Source: an uncultured Oscillospiraceae bacterium (GTDB lineage: Bacteria; Bacillota; Clostridia; Oscillospirales; Oscillospiraceae). From it: DNA of 14,049 nt. The translations under genes and the position numbers were made by a program. Positions 13,990-14,049 of the stretch are shown piece by piece. How positions within the stretch are numbered: the stretch's first letter is position 1; every line of letters starts with the position of its first letter. The stretch lies in assembly GCA_944385065.1 (NCBI GenBank), contig CALWVX010000024.1, positions 1 to 14,049 on the forward strand, given 5' to 3'. The notes beneath the pieces were generated by a model that worked only from the letters and a program-made list of their open reading frames with translations, was not told the origin of the DNA and made no database searches.

Positions 13990-14049
13990 GTTTTGTCAAG
14001 TGCTTTTTTGAGTTATTGACGCAAATTCTTGTGAAAGTGCGAAAGTGCA
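13990..14049. other. Unidentified sequence beyond the second TraG break
   Basis: These 60 bases do not continue the expected TraG N-terminus (a GSARWGT-type sequence) and contain an in-frame stop at 13996-13998. They hold an 8-base tandem repeat, GAAAGTGC (14033-14048). A short plus-strand frame from the ATG at 13983 has no ribosome site. They could be the end of another mobile element or an assembly join. The window is too short to tell. Confidence 0.4.

Noticed and set aside
13983..14049. Plus-strand gene start MKRFVKCFFELL at the right edge
   Set aside because: There is no ribosome site upstream and only 22 codons are visible. It begins inside the reverse complement of traG.
1..14049. CRISPR array, tRNA or rRNA genes
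   Set aside because: I saw no regularly spaced repeats and no tRNA- or rRNA-like sequence on either strand.

Overview
The window joins a GC-rich Clostridia-type chromosome (about 1-7730) to one end of a Tn916/Tn1549-family integrative element (about 7730 to the right edge). Evidence for the host is indirect. The chromosomal genes are very GC-rich, carry strong AGGAGG-type ribosome sites, and encode a membrane pyrophosphatase and Trk potassium uptake proteins. The inserted element has lower GC and is of the kind found in gut Clostridia and enterococci. I would guess a gut Oscillospirales-like bacterium, but the sequence alone does not prove it.

Chromosome, left to right: the 5' part of hppA (membrane pyrophosphatase, minus strand, cut by the window edge) with its promoter and a leader hairpin. 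Next is a minus-strand potassium-uptake operon, trkA - trkH - trkH - SAM methyltransferase, ending in a strong terminator at 741-776. Upstream of trkA is an uncharacterised secreted or membrane-anchored protein with its own promoter. Divergent from it is a uridine phosphorylase (udp) whose terminator at 7698-7728 abuts the element.

Element: the int end lies against the udp terminator, with two Int arm-type repeats (AGTAGTAAA) just past int. Moving inward come int, xis, a roughly 400-base gene-free stretch full of hairpins, an HTH_16-type small protein, a sigma-like protein (Tn916 Orf8/Orf7 type), and a leader peptide plus attenuator. After these come a short fragment of an unidentified gene, then vanXB and vanB (complete D,D-dipeptidase and D-Ala-D-Lac ligase), then the last 58 codons of vanHB, then a truncated TraG/VirD4-type coupling protein gene.

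The most notable point is that traG is joined directly to the 3' end of vanHB at about 12884. Everything that normally lies between them in a Tn1549-like element is absent here: the rest of the conjugation genes, vanRB-vanSB, vanYB, vanW, most of vanHB and the vanYB promoter. What remains is a vanB-vanXB pair without its regulator, promoter or D-lactate-producing enzyme. A second break in TraG similarity is seen at about 13985, close to the right edge. Either the element has decayed or been rearranged, or the assembly is chimeric here. The sequence alone cannot separate these.
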